From the NCBI GenBank assembly GCA_024233305.1, contig JACKPV010000039.1, positions 1 to 64,000 of the forward strand: a DNA stretch of 64,000 nucleotides, read 5' to 3'. Below, in pieces: positions 38,789-48,058 of the stretch. Position numbers and translations under genes: made by a program. The stretch comes from Verrucomicrobiales bacterium. GTDB taxonomy: Bacteria > Verrucomicrobiota > Verrucomicrobiia > Limisphaerales > J093. Position 1 is the stretch's first letter, and every line of letters begins with the position of its first letter. Below the pieces are notes generated by a model. The model made no database searches and was not told where the DNA came from. It saw nothing but the letters and a program-made list of their open reading frames with translations.

Positions 38789-39447
38789 GGTGTCAAGTCG
38801 AGCTCGAGAGTGATTTTCTCTTTCGTGGCGACTTCGGTGGCCGTGATCAAGAGCTTGGCGGACAGGTTGCGGTCACCCTTCGGCACCGGGAAATAGACGA
38901 AGCCTGCATACGCGCCCCCTCGCGCCAGGGTCTGGCGCAACGGGAGCTCCTTGCGCGCAAATTCATGGGTGACCTTCAGGTCCTTGGACTTCTCCGTTGT
39001 GCCCGCAAAGAGCAGGGGTCCGGATAGCAGGATGGAACCTCCCGCTCCGTAGACCTCCGCGGCGCGGTTGCGTTTGTCAATCGAGCGGGGGAGGGCTTCC
39101 TCGCCTGCGCGCCTGAGCCGCATGTTCGTCTGCTCGATGAGCCAGGTCCCGTGGTTGTCGAGGTTCCGGATCTCGACATGCACCGGCAGGACACCCCTCT
39201 TCGCTGAATCGATACCAAACAGGCGCTTGGATCGTGCAGCGTCCGTGACCGGATCGGCGCAGAGTTCCAGGCCATGAGCGACCGTGCGACACGAGGACGC
39301 GGAGCCGGAGGTCGGGGTGTAGTCGACGGTCTGTGGCGCCGAACAACCGCCAAGCATCGCCACCAGCAGCAGCGGCGCAGAAGATCGCGCGATGACGCGC
39401 CGCGCTCGCTGGCGGAAATGCCGGCGATCTCTTGCTGCCGAAATCAT
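38785..39447 (-). CDS. Putative lipoprotein of unknown function, first gene of a two-gene operon
   Basis: The start at 39447 gives a leader with arginines and the lipobox LLLVAMLGGC; 220 residues. A longer open frame to 39678 has an Arg-rich, non-protein-like extension. The mature part contains an Ig-like pattern (VHVEIRNLDNHGTWLIEQTN; AGFVYFPVPKG) typical of proteins that handle 'conserved hypothetical' extracellular beta-sandwiches. The function is not recognisable. Confidence 0.62.
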   Translation of the reverse strand: MISAARDRRHFRQRARRVIARSSAPLLLVAMLGGCSAPQTVDYTPTSGSASSCRTVAHGLELCADPVTDAARSKRLFGIDSAKRGVLPVHVEIRNLDNHGTWLIEQTNMRLRRAGEEALPRSIDKRNRAAEVYGAGGSILLSGPLLFAGTTEKSKDLKVTHEFARKELPLRQTLARGGAYAGFVYFPVPKGDRNLSAKLLITATEVATKEKITLELDLTP

Positions 39448-40049
39448 CTTCCGACCCCTTGGCGCCTTCGTTTTGTGCGACTTCTGGGCCAGACCCGATC
39501 TCTCGCCGGTTGGCGCATCGTAGAGGCGACGGCTCCGAACCTCGTCAGGGGTTCCCCACCCCCGTTTGTTTCCGCGGGCGGCACAATGACCGCCCCGGCC
39601 TCCCTGATCGTCGTCCCGCGCCATGACTGATGCCTCATCCGGCCTGGCAGTTCCCGTGCTTCGGTCGTCTGCCAGCAAGTTCCCGAGTTATCCGATGCGC
39701 TGACAGGAACCACCTGCCGGCCCCGGTTTCTGATTGCCGCTATCGATTAGCACGGAGGCCATGTGCGTGGGTATCCGTTGAAGTACGCAAATGTTGGAAA
39801 AAGCGACAATCGACTCCTTCAAGCCAGGTGGCAGCCGGGGCCAATCGGCGCTTCGCCGGCGTGATCTGGGCGGCATGCTCGGCGGGTCTTGGCCTTGACT
39901 GTGCAGTTGAATCCACCACGGATGGGCACAGATGCGCGCGGATAATTGGGGTAACCGAAGTTGCCTGCCCCGCGTTTGGCCTCACCAGTCAGTGATCCTC
40001 ATCGCGCTCCATCCGTGTCATCCGTGCCCATCCGCGGTCCATTCACTGA
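39448..40049. other. Non-coding stretch with a 19-bp inverted repeat
   Basis: I see no gene here. CCACGGATGGGCACAGATG (39916-39934) faces CATCCGTGCCCATCCGCGG (40019-40037) as an imperfect inverted repeat (17 of 19 pairs), about 84 bp apart. Sequences like CATCCGTGCCCATCCG occur scattered in related genomes, as far as I recall, so this is probably repeat debris rather than a terminator. Confidence 0.45.
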
Positions 40050-40258
40050 ACCGTGACCATTCAGTGGATGGTAGCCGCCGACGTGTAGTCGGCGCATGAT
40101 TCAGCGGGGATCCGTCCACCTGCCGCCGAGCGCGACGATGCACCGAAACGTGACTGCCGGTCGGCGCCGGTGGGATCGCTCAAGTCGCTGACGATCAGCG
40201 CCGACTAGACGTCAGCGGCTACGGCCTGTTGAATCGATACGGCTGAATCGATACGGCT
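40050..40258 (-). repeat. Dispersed palindromic element, copy C
   Basis: It has the same orientation and inner palindromes as copy A (GCCGCCGACGTGTAGTCGGC near 40073; GCCGACTAGACGTCAGCGGC near 40200). The right end carries a tandem duplication of the 14-mer GAATCGATACGGCT (40231-40258). The response-regulator stop lies 25 bp further on, so the element sits in the 3' flank of that gene. Confidence 0.75.
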
Positions 40259-40282
40259 TGGTAGGGGGGAGGCCCCCCGCGG

Positions 40283-40930
40283 TCAACTGCGGTGGCGGAA
40301 GTAGGCGGCCACGGCGGCGGTGGCGGTGGTGACGTGGAGTTTCTCGTAGATGTGGTGCAGGTGGGAGTTGACGGTGCGGACACCGATGCCGAGGGCTTTC
40401 GCGATCTCGGCGTATTTCAACCCCCGGGCCAGCTGCTCCAGCACCCGGCGTTCGGCCGGGCTGAGCTGCGCCAGGCGTTCGGTCGCAACCCGATCGTTCT
40501 GGAAGTGGCGGAGGACCAAGCGGGCCACCTGGCTGGACATGAAGGAGCCGCCTTCATGCAGGGTCTTGATGGCTTCCAGAAGTCCCTGCTCGGACTGGTT
40601 CTTGAGCACGTAGCCCGTAGCGCCCGCTTCCATGGCACGGTAGATCCAATCGGGGTCGTCGTGGACTGTATAGGCCAGCACTTCGATCCGGGGATGCCGG
40701 GCCCGGCAGATTCCCAGGAAATCGAAGCCGTTGGCACCATTGAATCGCAGGTCCAGCACCACCACATGGGGCCGGTCTGCGGCGAGGGAAGCCAGGGCGT
40801 GGTCGACGCGGCCATAGGCGCCGGCGAGTTGGAACCCCGGGCTGGTCCGGATCAGCGTGGAGACCTCCCGGCATACCTTCGGGTCATCTTCGACGACCAT
40901 TACCCGGATGTTGTCCGCGCGGGGCTCCAT
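40283..40930 (-). CDS. NarL/LuxR-type response regulator
   Basis: The receiver domain has the acidic pocket E14-D15-D16, phospho-acceptor D60, T88 and K110 (VMVVEDDP; VVVLDLRFNG; VLKNQ). A LuxR-type helix-turn-helix follows at about 150-215 (LSPAERRVLEQLARG; VRTVNSHLHHIYEKL). I chose the ATG at 40930 (MEPRADNIRV), which fits the family; an upstream start at 40999 is possible and would leave only 23 bp to the kinase stop. It lies directly downstream of the sensor kinase and is its likely partner. Confidence 0.88.
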   Translation of the reverse strand: MEPRADNIRVMVVEDDPKVCREVSTLIRTSPGFQLAGAYGRVDHALASLAADRPHVVVLDLRFNGANGFDFLGICRARHPRIEVLAYTVHDDPDWIYRAMEAGATGYVLKNQSEQGLLEAIKTLHEGGSFMSSQVARLVLRHFQNDRVATERLAQLSPAERRVLEQLARGLKYAEIAKALGIGVRTVNSHLHHIYEKLHVTTATAAVAAYFRHRS

Positions 40931-41022
40931 GGCGGGCAAGTAAAACCATCGTGCGTCGGACAGGCAAGCTCCCGCTTTCGCGCTGGCATCCGCCTCCATC
41001 GATGCGGGATGCAGTGTCGGCC

Positions 41023-44000
41023 CTACTTGAGCGCCACTTCGAAAACCAGGGTTGTTCCCGCACCGGGCGAGGTGTCCCAGTGGCAGCGTCCCCCGAGGGC
41101 CGTCAACCGTTCGCGCATGGACGCGAGCCCGAGGTAACGGTCCCCGGCGTTGGCCGCGGAAGTGGCTACAGGGAGAGCGGCAGATTCCTTTTGGACCGGC
41201 TCAGAGGCCGTGAACCTGGGGCCGCTCAGGGGTCGGTCCTCACTATTGCAGGAGGGAGCACCTGCACTAGATGCAGGACCGACCCCGGCGCTCGGTTCAG
41301 GGAGAGGTCGGAGGCCGAGGCCGTCGTCCGCGATCTCGATTTGGAACCAGGCCCCGTCGAACGACAGCCGGATGTGCACCTCGATCGCGGCGGCGTGGCG
41401 GACGATGTTGTTGAAGGCTTCGCTGCAGGCCAGCAGGAGTTCGCGGCGCATGGCCGGGCCCACTTGCACGTCGGGGAACTCGATGGGCACGTCGAACCGG
41501 CAGCGAACCCCCGCCGCATCCAACAGCCGCTCGGCATGCTGGCAGATGCGCGCGGCGAGGGCTTCGACGCTGTCCGCTTTCGGATTGGCGGTCCAGATGA
41601 GATCGCGCAACGAGTGCAAGGCCCGATGCGTGGTTTCGGTGAGGCGGGCGAAGCGCCGTTGGACCTCGTCGGCGGGCAGGTCCTCCGTGGCGCCGATGCC
41701 GCTGAGGAGGGTCAACTCGGTGAGATTGGCCCCGAGGCCGTCGTGCAGATCCTTGGCCAGACGGGCGCGTTCCTGGGAGCGGACGGCCTCGGCTTCGAGC
41801 CGATGGATGCGGCGGAGTTCGCCCAACCGCCAGCGCACCACGCCGTAAGCCAGCGCCAGCAAGGCCAGCGCCCCGCCGGCTTGCACGCCCGCCCGTTCGT
41901 AGAACCGGGACTCGAGCCGGAAGGCGAGCCGGGCGGGGGCCGGGCTCCAGTAACCGTGCTTGTTCGCCGCCATCACCTCGAAAAGGTAGGAACCGGGCGG
42001 CAGGTTGGCGTAGACCGCCTTTTGCAGCGTGCCTGCCTCGACCCAGTCCGCGTTCACACCTGTCAACCGGTAGCGGTAGCGGGTCTTCCCGCCCCCCCGG
42101 AAGCTCGTGGCCGTGTAAGTGATCTCGATGAGGCGCCGTTCGGAAGGCGCGATGCGGAGGGGAGGCAACCCCTTCTCAAGGGAATCAGGAGGTCGGATGC
42201 CGGGCACGCAGCGGAGGATTTCCCGGCCGGTCGCCAGGCAACCCTCGATGTGCGTCCGGGGGCCGCGCGTGAGATCCGGCGGGTTCTCCGGATCGAACAA
42301 CGCCACCCCGGCCACCGTCGCGAAGGCCAGCCGCCCGTCCGGCAACCGCGCCGCGGCCGGGCTGCTCTTGATCCCGTTGACCTCGACGTGCGCCAAACCG
42401 TCATCCTCGTCGTAGGCCACGCAGTGCACCCGGTCGCGTTTGCCCGTCAGGACCTCGCGCAACGCCGTCAGCGCCATCCGGTAAACGCCGCCGTCGTGGC
42501 CCACCCACAGCGAGCCGTGTCCATCCGTGACGAGGGTGTTGACCTGGTTGTCAGGCAGCCCGTGCTCCGTGGTCACCGCGCCGAGGCGCCCGTCGGCCAA
42601 CCGGTTGATGCCGCGGTCCGTGCCCATCCACAGCGCGCCCTCCTCGTCCTCGCAGAAGGCCCAGACGTTGAGACTCGAAAGCCCTTCCGCCTCGGTGTAG
42701 CGACGGAAACCATCCTCCCGTAACTCGGCCAACCCACCCCCCATTGTGCCGACCCAAAGTCGCCCGGCGCGATCTTCGAGGATCGCGCGAACATCCTCGT
42801 GGGGGAGGCCGTCGGCCGGTTGCCAGGAGCGCGCCTGCCCTTCGTGAAGCCGGTGGAGACCGGCTGCTGCACCGAGCCAGACTGCCCCGTCCCGACCGAC
42901 GTGAATAGACCGCACCTTGGCCCACCAGGGCGATTCGCTGTCGATCTCCACGGCCTGCAGCCGGCCGTTGGCCCAATGGTTCAAGCCGCCGCCGGTACCG
43001 ATCCACACGCGCCCGGACCGTTCCTCCGCCAGCGCCCGGATGTTGTCACTCCCGAGGCCTTCCGCATGGGTGAAGAGGTCGGTCCCGCCGTCGTGCAAGC
43101 GCACCACACCCGCCTCGGTCCCCACCCAGAGAGCGCCATCGCGGGCGGGCAGCAAGGCCCAGGTGTTCGTATGCGGCAGTCCGTCGGCCGTGGTCAGCGT
43201 TTGGATGCGACGGGGTTCAAGGCAAAGCAGGCCGCTGCCGGTGGCGCCGACCCAGTAATCCCCGTCCGCGTCCTCGCGCATGCAAAGCGCTGTCTCGGTG
43301 GCGGCCAAACGGGTGAGGTGGTATCGCGTTTCCTGCGTGCCCTGGCGGCGGACCAGCAACTGCGGGTCCTGCGGATGCCACAGCGCGCCGGACCGGTCGC
43401 CCATCAACCAGGGCGGTTCGGTGAAGTTGCGGATGACCTCGTCGGTCACGGGCACCCAGCCGGAAGGACCGTGCCGAAACAGGCGGCCTTGATTCTGCGA
43501 CCACTCCCCGACGATGGCAAAGGACTCGCCCCCCGCTTGGGCGAGGGCGAACACCATGCGGGAATCGGTTGAGACCGGCGTGCCGAGTTCCTCGTCCCAA
43601 ACCCCGCCGGGACGTTTCTGTCGGAGCAGTCCCGCGGTGCCCGCGAGCAGGGAGCCGTCTTCCGCGACCGACAACCCCAGGACCGGCCCGATTTCGAGGT
43701 TCGACTCGTCGGCGTGCGCCTGGCGTTTCCAGCTGTCGGCGAGATCCCGGATGAACAGCCCCTGGGCCGAGGCCACCATCAACCGTCCGTCCGGTGTCGG
43801 CGCCACCCGCCGGATGTCATTGCTGTTCGGCCCCATCGGATACGGGGCGGAGGAGGGCAGATGGTCGAACGTAAACCGCTCGGGCGCGCCATCGATCCGG
43901 ACGAGTCCCTGATCGGTGCCGGCCCAGATGACGCCGGCGGCATCCTCGGCCAGGGCGGCGGTGCGATCGCTCACGAAGACGGAGGAGTTGGAACGGTTCC

Positions 44001-44250
44001 AAAGCGCGAAGTGTTGCCCGTCAAACCGCGCCACCCCACGCCGCGTTCCCACCCAGAGAAAGCCGTCCCGGGCCGGCAGCACGGACAGCACCCAGTTGTC
44101 GGGCAATCCGTTCTCCTTGCGCCATTGATGCACAATGAAGTCGCGCTCGACGGGCACAATCTCCCCGCCCACGGCCAGCGGGAGCAGGAGGCCCGCGATC
44201 CATCCCGGCAGGCCGCGGCCCGCCCGGCGCGCTTTCGCGAGAACATTCAA
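41023..44250 (-). CDS. Reg_prop/Y_Y_Y sensor histidine kinase (HisKA_3 type)
   Basis: The start is uncertain: a TTG at 44250 gives a signal-peptide-like leader (RGLPGWIAGLLLPLAVGG) and 1,075 residues; a longer open frame upstream is not protein-like and overlaps the divergent zinc-ribbon gene. The extracytoplasmic part (about 40-680) is a double propeller of Reg_prop blades (DGFLWVGTRRGVARFDG; DGALWVGTEAGVVRLHDG), then a Y_Y_Y domain (YRYRLTGVNADW), one membrane helix near 795, and a HisKA_3 domain with H836 in KDLHDGLGANLTEL. The ATPase domain follows with DDGLGL and, after an unusual insert of about 50 residues, GLASMRERLTALGG. Such kinases commonly sense polysaccharide fragments and regulate glycan-degradation genes, which fits the agarase-like gene next door. 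Confidence 0.82.
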   Translation of the reverse strand: MNVLAKARRAGRGLPGWIAGLLLPLAVGGEIVPVERDFIVHQWRKENGLPDNWVLSVLPARDGFLWVGTRRGVARFDGQHFALWNRSNSSVFVSDRTAALAEDAAGVIWAGTDQGLVRIDGAPERFTFDHLPSSAPYPMGPNSNDIRRVAPTPDGRLMVASAQGLFIRDLADSWKRQAHADESNLEIGPVLGLSVAEDGSLLAGTAGLLRQKRPGGVWDEELGTPVSTDSRMVFALAQAGGESFAIVGEWSQNQGRLFRHGPSGWVPVTDEVIRNFTEPPWLMGDRSGALWHPQDPQLLVRRQGTQETRYHLTRLAATETALCMREDADGDYWVGATGSGLLCLEPRRIQTLTTADGLPHTNTWALLPARDGALWVGTEAGVVRLHDGGTDLFTHAEGLGSDNIRALAEERSGRVWIGTGGGLNHWANGRLQAVEIDSESPWWAKVRSIHVGRDGAVWLGAAAGLHRLHEGQARSWQPADGLPHEDVRAILEDRAGRLWVGTMGGGLAELREDGFRRYTEAEGLSSLNVWAFCEDEEGALWMGTDRGINRLADGRLGAVTTEHGLPDNQVNTLVTDGHGSLWVGHDGGVYRMALTALREVLTGKRDRVHCVAYDEDDGLAHVEVNGIKSSPAAARLPDGRLAFATVAGVALFDPENPPDLTRGPRTHIEGCLATGREILRCVPGIRPPDSLEKGLPPLRIAPSERRLIEITYTATSFRGGGKTRYRYRLTGVNADWVEAGTLQKAVYANLPPGSYLFEVMAANKHGYWSPAPARLAFRLESRFYERAGVQAGGALALLALAYGVVRWRLGELRRIHRLEAEAVRSQERARLAKDLHDGLGANLTELTLLSGIGATEDLPADEVQRRFARLTETTHRALHSLRDLIWTANPKADSVEALAARICQHAERLLDAAGVRCRFDVPIEFPDVQVGPAMRRELLLACSEAFNNIVRHAAAIEVHIRLSFDGAWFQIEIADDGLGLRPLPEPSAGVGPASSAGAPSCNSEDRPLSGPRFTASEPVQKESAALPVATSAANAGDRYLGLASMRERLTALGGRCHWDTSPGAGTTLVFEVALK
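41229..41286. repeat. Palindrome (nested hairpin) inside the kinase gene
   Basis: GGGGTCGGTCCT (41229-41240) and AGGACCGACCCC (41275-41286) are perfect 12-bp inverted arms around a 34-nt loop, which itself contains TGCAGG...CCTGCA. The palindrome sits in frame in the ATP-lid region of the histidine kinase. The GGGGTCGG core resembles the leaders of the RAYT fragments in this window, so it looks like an inserted REP-type hairpin. Confidence 0.8.
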
Positions 44251-44377
44251 GGTCGGCCGCGATTGAACACCGCGGCCCGCCGGACTGGCAATCCCGGGTT
44301 GGCGGACCGTGGGGCGGTCCCGATGACCGCAACTCCGGGGTTGTCCGGACGCCCCGAACCGGGTTGGCTTGGGGGCC

Positions 44378-44707
44378 ATGAACTGTCCGAAGTGCAGGAC
44401 CGGGGCGCTGGTTCCCACGCGCGTGCAGGCGGTCGAGGTGGACCAATGCCCGCAGTGTCGCGGCATCTGGTTCGACGAACAGGAACTGGGACACCTGCTG
44501 GCCGCCAAACCGGGCGATCTCAAACCCCTGACCCGAGGCAACGATGCGGGAACGGACTGCGTCACCGGGGCCTGCCCCCGCGACGGCAAAGAACTGCTCC
44601 GCGTGCGAAGCGCCAGGGACCCGCAGATCGTGGTCGACGTCTGTCCGCAGTGTCGTGGCATCTGGCTCGATGGCGGCGAGTTCGGCCGGCTGCGCCAGGG
44701 CAAATGA
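44378..44707 (+). CDS. Small protein with two TFIIB-type zinc ribbons
   Basis: The protein has 109 residues. The first ribbon has CPKC (3-6) and CPQC (24-27) followed by the family hallmark RGIWFDEQELGHL; the second repeats CPQCRGIWLDGGEFGRL near the C-terminus with a less regular first Cys pair (CVTGACP). This is the zf-TFIIB (PF13453-like) family, whose role in bacteria is unknown. The ATG at 44378 begins directly at the first ribbon. It is divergent from the sensor kinase (127 bp between starts). Confidence 0.82.
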   Translation: MNCPKCRTGALVPTRVQAVEVDQCPQCRGIWFDEQELGHLLAAKPGDLKPLTRGNDAGTDCVTGACPRDGKELLRVRSARDPQIVVDVCPQCRGIWLDGGEFGRLRQGK

Positions 44708-44749
44708 CGGTCACGCTGCGGCGAGGCGCGCGACGCCTCCTCGGGCTTG

Positions 44750-44774
44750 GCGTCGACTACACGTCGGCGGCTAC
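44750..44774 (-). repeat. Short remnant of the dispersed palindromic element
   Basis: GTCGACTACACGTCGGCGGC at this place matches the second inner palindrome of copies A and C almost exactly. Only about 25 bp remain, 42 bp after the zinc-ribbon gene stop. Confidence 0.55.
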
Positions 44775-44849
44775 GGAGGGGACAAGGGCGTCATCGCATC
44801 GCTGGATCGCGGGTTGACGCGGTCTGGAAACAGCGAATCATCATCGTCG

Positions 44850-46958
44850 ATGAAACCAAAAATGCTCCCGGGCCGCCGGATGCTTGCCGGGTGGCTGCTC
44901 TTCCTCCTCACCCCGCTCCACGCCGATCAAACGCTGCTCGAGTTCGGTCCCGTCCCGGGCGTGGATCGCCTCCGCAAGACCGACGCCCGGGTCGAGCCGG
45001 TCCGGACAGCGGACGGGCGGCCGGCGATCCGCATCCGCACCGGCACGGCCCAATCCTGGCCCGGCGTCACGCTTCCCGCCCCGACAGGGCACTGGGATCT
45101 TTCGGCGTTCGGCCGCGTGGAAGTGGACGTGCGCAATGTTGGCGATAGTCGGACCACGGTGTACTGCCGCGTGGACAATCCGGGCGCCGACGGCGTTCGG
45201 CACTGCCTGACCGGCCACGTGGGCTTGGAACCCGGCGGCAGCCGGACCCTGGTTGTTCCTTTGACGCGCACCAGCGGCGACACGCTCGACGGCAAGCTGT
45301 TTGGCCTGCGCGGGTATCCGGTGGCCGCGGCGGGGGATCGCAGCGTTGATCCCGCGAACGTCACCCAGGTCCTGTTGTTCGTGAGCAAGCCCACGGCGCC
45401 GCACGTCTTCGAGGTCCGCGCGATCCGGGCCACCGGTTCCTGGACGCCGCCGACCGCCTGGACTTCCGACGCGACGCCCTATTTCCCGCTCATCGACACC
45501 TTCGGGCAGTACCGGCACAAGGACTGGCCGGGGAAGGTCCATACGCTGACGGAACTCCGCGAACGTCGGGAAGCGGAGGCGCGGGAACTCGCCGCCACCC
45601 CCGGCCCGGAAGGTTGGGATCGATACGGCGGTTGGGCAGCCGGCCCGCAACTTGAGGCCACCGGTTTCTTCCGCGTGCAGAAGCACGCCGGCAAGTGGTG
45701 GTTGGTCGATCCGGAGGGCCGGTTGTTCTGGTCGCACGGTATCGATTGCGTGCGGATGCTCGATTCGACGTTCATCGCGGAACGGGAGACTTGGTTCGAG
45801 GATTTCCCGGGGGATCAAGCCGGGTTCGCCGAGTTCATCATTCCCCGGGCTCGCGCCTTGAAAGGGCATTACGCCGGGCGTTCGGAACGGGCCTTCTCGT
45901 TCGCCGGCGCCAATCTCAAACGCAAGTACGGAGACGATTGGAAGCAGTCGGCGCCGCCGGTGATCCATCAGCGCTTGCGGTCGTGGGGCCTGAACACCAT
46001 CGCCAACTGGTCCGATGAAGGGGTTCGCCTGCTGCGTCGCACGCCCTACACCGACACCGTCAGCTCGCGCGGCGCGCCGGACATCGAGGGCAGCGAAGGT
46101 TATTGGGGCAAGTTCCCGGACGTGTTCGATCCCGCCTTCGCGGAGGGGTTGCGTCGGAGTATGGCCGGTCGCATTGGCCGGAGCGCGAACGATCCGTGGT
46201 GTATCGGCTATTTCTCCGACAACGAAATGTCCTGGGGCGATGAGCTGTCGCTGTCGGTGGCGGCGTTGCGCAGCCCGGCCGGGCAGGCGGCCAAGCGGGC
46301 CTTCATCGCCGATTTGCAGGCGAGGTATGGCGACGTGACACGGCTGAATGAGGTATGGGGCGTCAGGCATGCGTCGTGGGAAGCCCTGCTGGAATCCCGG
46401 GAGGCGCCCGACGTGGCGCGCGCGCGGGAGGACCTGGCCGCTTTTTACACGCAGGCTGCGGAGCGGTATTTCCGGCTGGTGCGCGACGCGATCAAGGCGG
46501 TTGCGCCGAACCAGCTTTACCTTGGCTGCCGTTTCGCATGGGTGAACGACCGGGCGGCGATGGCTGCGGCGAAGTACTGCGACATCGTGAGCTACAACCG
46601 CTATGAACGAAGCGTGGCGGACTTTCAGTATCCCGGCGGTGACAAGCCGCTGATCATCGGCGAGTTCCACTTCGGCGCGCTCGACCGGGGGCTGTTCCAC
46701 ACCGGCCTCGTGCCGGTCGAAAACCAGGGGGCGCGCGCGCAGGCCTACAGGGACTATGTGAAGGGGGCTCTCGGTCATCCGCAGTTCGTGGGCACTCATT
46801 GGTTTCAATATCAGGACGAACCAACGACCGGCCGGGTCTACGACGAGGAGAACTACCAGATCGGGTTCGTCGACATCGCCGACACGCCGTATCCCGAGAT
46901 CATCGCCGCCAGCCGGCAGATCGGCACGCGGCTCTACGAAATGCGGATGCGACCGTGA
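44850..46958 (+). CDS. Secreted GH50-like beta-agarase family glycoside hydrolase
   Basis: The protein has 702 residues and starts with a signal peptide (MLAGWLLFLLTPLHADQ). Residues about 30-190 form a beta-sandwich CBM-like domain. The C-terminal barrel has agarase-type landmarks: WWLVDPEGRLFWSHGIDCV, YFSDNEMSWGDEL with the probable acid/base Glu, and IIGEFHFGALDRG with the probable nucleophile Glu, then THWFQYQDEPTTGR. These motifs fit GH50 beta-agarases and relatives. The true substrate could be another galactan or a mixed algal or plant glycan. It sits next to a glycan-type sensor kinase (opposite strand). Confidence 0.75.
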   Translation: MKPKMLPGRRMLAGWLLFLLTPLHADQTLLEFGPVPGVDRLRKTDARVEPVRTADGRPAIRIRTGTAQSWPGVTLPAPTGHWDLSAFGRVEVDVRNVGDSRTTVYCRVDNPGADGVRHCLTGHVGLEPGGSRTLVVPLTRTSGDTLDGKLFGLRGYPVAAAGDRSVDPANVTQVLLFVSKPTAPHVFEVRAIRATGSWTPPTAWTSDATPYFPLIDTFGQYRHKDWPGKVHTLTELRERREAEARELAATPGPEGWDRYGGWAAGPQLEATGFFRVQKHAGKWWLVDPEGRLFWSHGIDCVRMLDSTFIAERETWFEDFPGDQAGFAEFIIPRARALKGHYAGRSERAFSFAGANLKRKYGDDWKQSAPPVIHQRLRSWGLNTIANWSDEGVRLLRRTPYTDTVSSRGAPDIEGSEGYWGKFPDVFDPAFAEGLRRSMAGRIGRSANDPWCIGYFSDNEMSWGDELSLSVAALRSPAGQAAKRAFIADLQARYGDVTRLNEVWGVRHASWEALLESREAPDVARAREDLAAFYTQAAERYFRLVRDAIKAVAPNQLYLGCRFAWVNDRAAMAAAKYCDIVSYNRYERSVADFQYPGGDKPLIIGEFHFGALDRGLFHTGLVPVENQGARAQAYRDYVKGALGHPQFVGTHWFQYQDEPTTGRVYDEENYQIGFVDIADTPYPEIIAASRQIGTRLYEMRMRP

Positions 46959-47081
46959 CGCGTCGTGAAGGAAGGCGATGCCGCGCGGACCAGCAGCCGC
47001 TCCCACCCGGTGGCAGCCGTGATGATCCAGGCGATGGACTGCGGATGAGTACGCGGTCACTTCACTGCGGACCTCGCTGAT

Positions 47082-47129
47082 CCCTCACCCCATCCGATGG
47101 GGAGAGGGCGCCCGAAGGGCGGGTGAGGG
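47082..47129. repeat. Inverted repeat between convergent genes
   Basis: CCCTCACCC (47082-47090) and GGGTGAGGG (47121-47129) pair around GGGAGAGGGCGCCCGAAGGG-type sequence. It lies between the convergent agarase and nitrilase genes. There is no T-tract, so a Rho-independent terminator is not supported; it resembles a dispersed palindromic repeat known from related genomes (from memory). Confidence 0.45.
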
Positions 47130-47170
47130 GACGACACGACTACCTTGCAAGGTGCAGAGGGGGGCTTGGT

Positions 47171-48058
47171 TCAAGGCCCGCGGTTTTCCCCCCAGACGGT
47201 CTCCCAGCCGGCCGCGCGCGCCGGCCGCGGGACGGTCCGGATCCCGGCGTGGAGGATGGTCTCGGCCGCCTCGCCATGCGGGCCGCACCGCGCGGTTTGC
47301 CCGGCGGGATCGATGAGCAGGGAATTCCCGATGCACTTCCGCCCGCGCCACGGCCCCGCCGTGATGGGTCCGACGTTGCTGACGCCGGCAATCCACAGGC
47401 GGAAGTCGCGGGCGACCGGGCCGTAATGCTCGAGCCAGAGTGCGCCATAGGGTTCGCGAGTGTTGTCGTGATCCGCGGGAACGGCCCACGCGCACGGGGA
47501 CAGAATGACGTCGGCTCCCATGAGGCCGAGCGTGCGTCCCACGGTCTGACCGCGAACGAATGCATCCGAACAGATCATCAAGCCGAACCTGCCAAACGCG
47601 GTTTCGACGACCCCGAGCCGGTCGCCCTGGGCGTAGCAGGCGTGACCGATTTCGAGTTCGTTGAGTTTGCGGTGGTGCAGGATGACCTCGCCGGCGGGGC
47701 TGATGAGCACGGCGGCATTGTAGACGCGATCCCCGGCCCGCTCCGTGAGACCGGCACAGACCAGCAGCCCGTGCTTGCGGGCGTCCGCCGCCAACCGCCG
47801 GCAGGGTTCGCCATCGGGTATCGGCCGGGCTTCCGTCAGCGCCGCTGGATGCGTCCAGCCGAGGTCCACGGCTTCCGGAAGCAACGCCACGTCGGCGCCG
47901 GCCGCGCGAGCCGCTTCCAGACGCCGGGATGCGCGATCGAGGTTCGTCTTCACGGCGCCGCCGTCGACCCGCATCTGGATCATCGCGAGCTGAAAGGACC
48001 GGGATCGAAGGTCTGCTCCGGCTTCTCCTGCCATCGCCCTCGGCAACGAAGGTTCCAT
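47171..48058 (-). CDS. Carbon-nitrogen hydrolase (nitrilase superfamily)
   Basis: The protein has 295 residues with the catalytic triad E62 (LLPEAVDLGW), K131 (HHRKLNELE) and C163 (LMICSDAF). It therefore hydrolyses a C-N bond in an amide or nitrile; the sub-branch and substrate are unknown. The ATG shares an A with the TGA of the upstream deacetylase-like gene (TGATG), so the two are translationally coupled. No signal peptide is visible, so it is probably cytoplasmic. Confidence 0.82.
   Translation of the reverse strand: MEPSLPRAMAGEAGADLRSRSFQLAMIQMRVDGGAVKTNLDRASRRLEAARAAGADVALLPEAVDLGWTHPAALTEARPIPDGEPCRRLAADARKHGLLVCAGLTERAGDRVYNAAVLISPAGEVILHHRKLNELEIGHACYAQGDRLGVVETAFGRFGLMICSDAFVRGQTVGRTLGLMGADVILSPCAWAVPADHDNTREPYGALWLEHYGPVARDFRLWIAGVSNVGPITAGPWRGRKCIGNSLLIDPAGQTARCGPHGEAAETILHAGIRTVPRPARAAGWETVWGENRGP

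Noticed and set aside
44841..47060. A 739-codon minus-strand frame under the agarase gene.
   Set aside because: Shadow of the plus-strand agarase; no recognisable motif.
47082..47129. Rho-independent terminator between agarase and nitrilase genes.
   Set aside because: A good inverted repeat but no T-tract on either strand.
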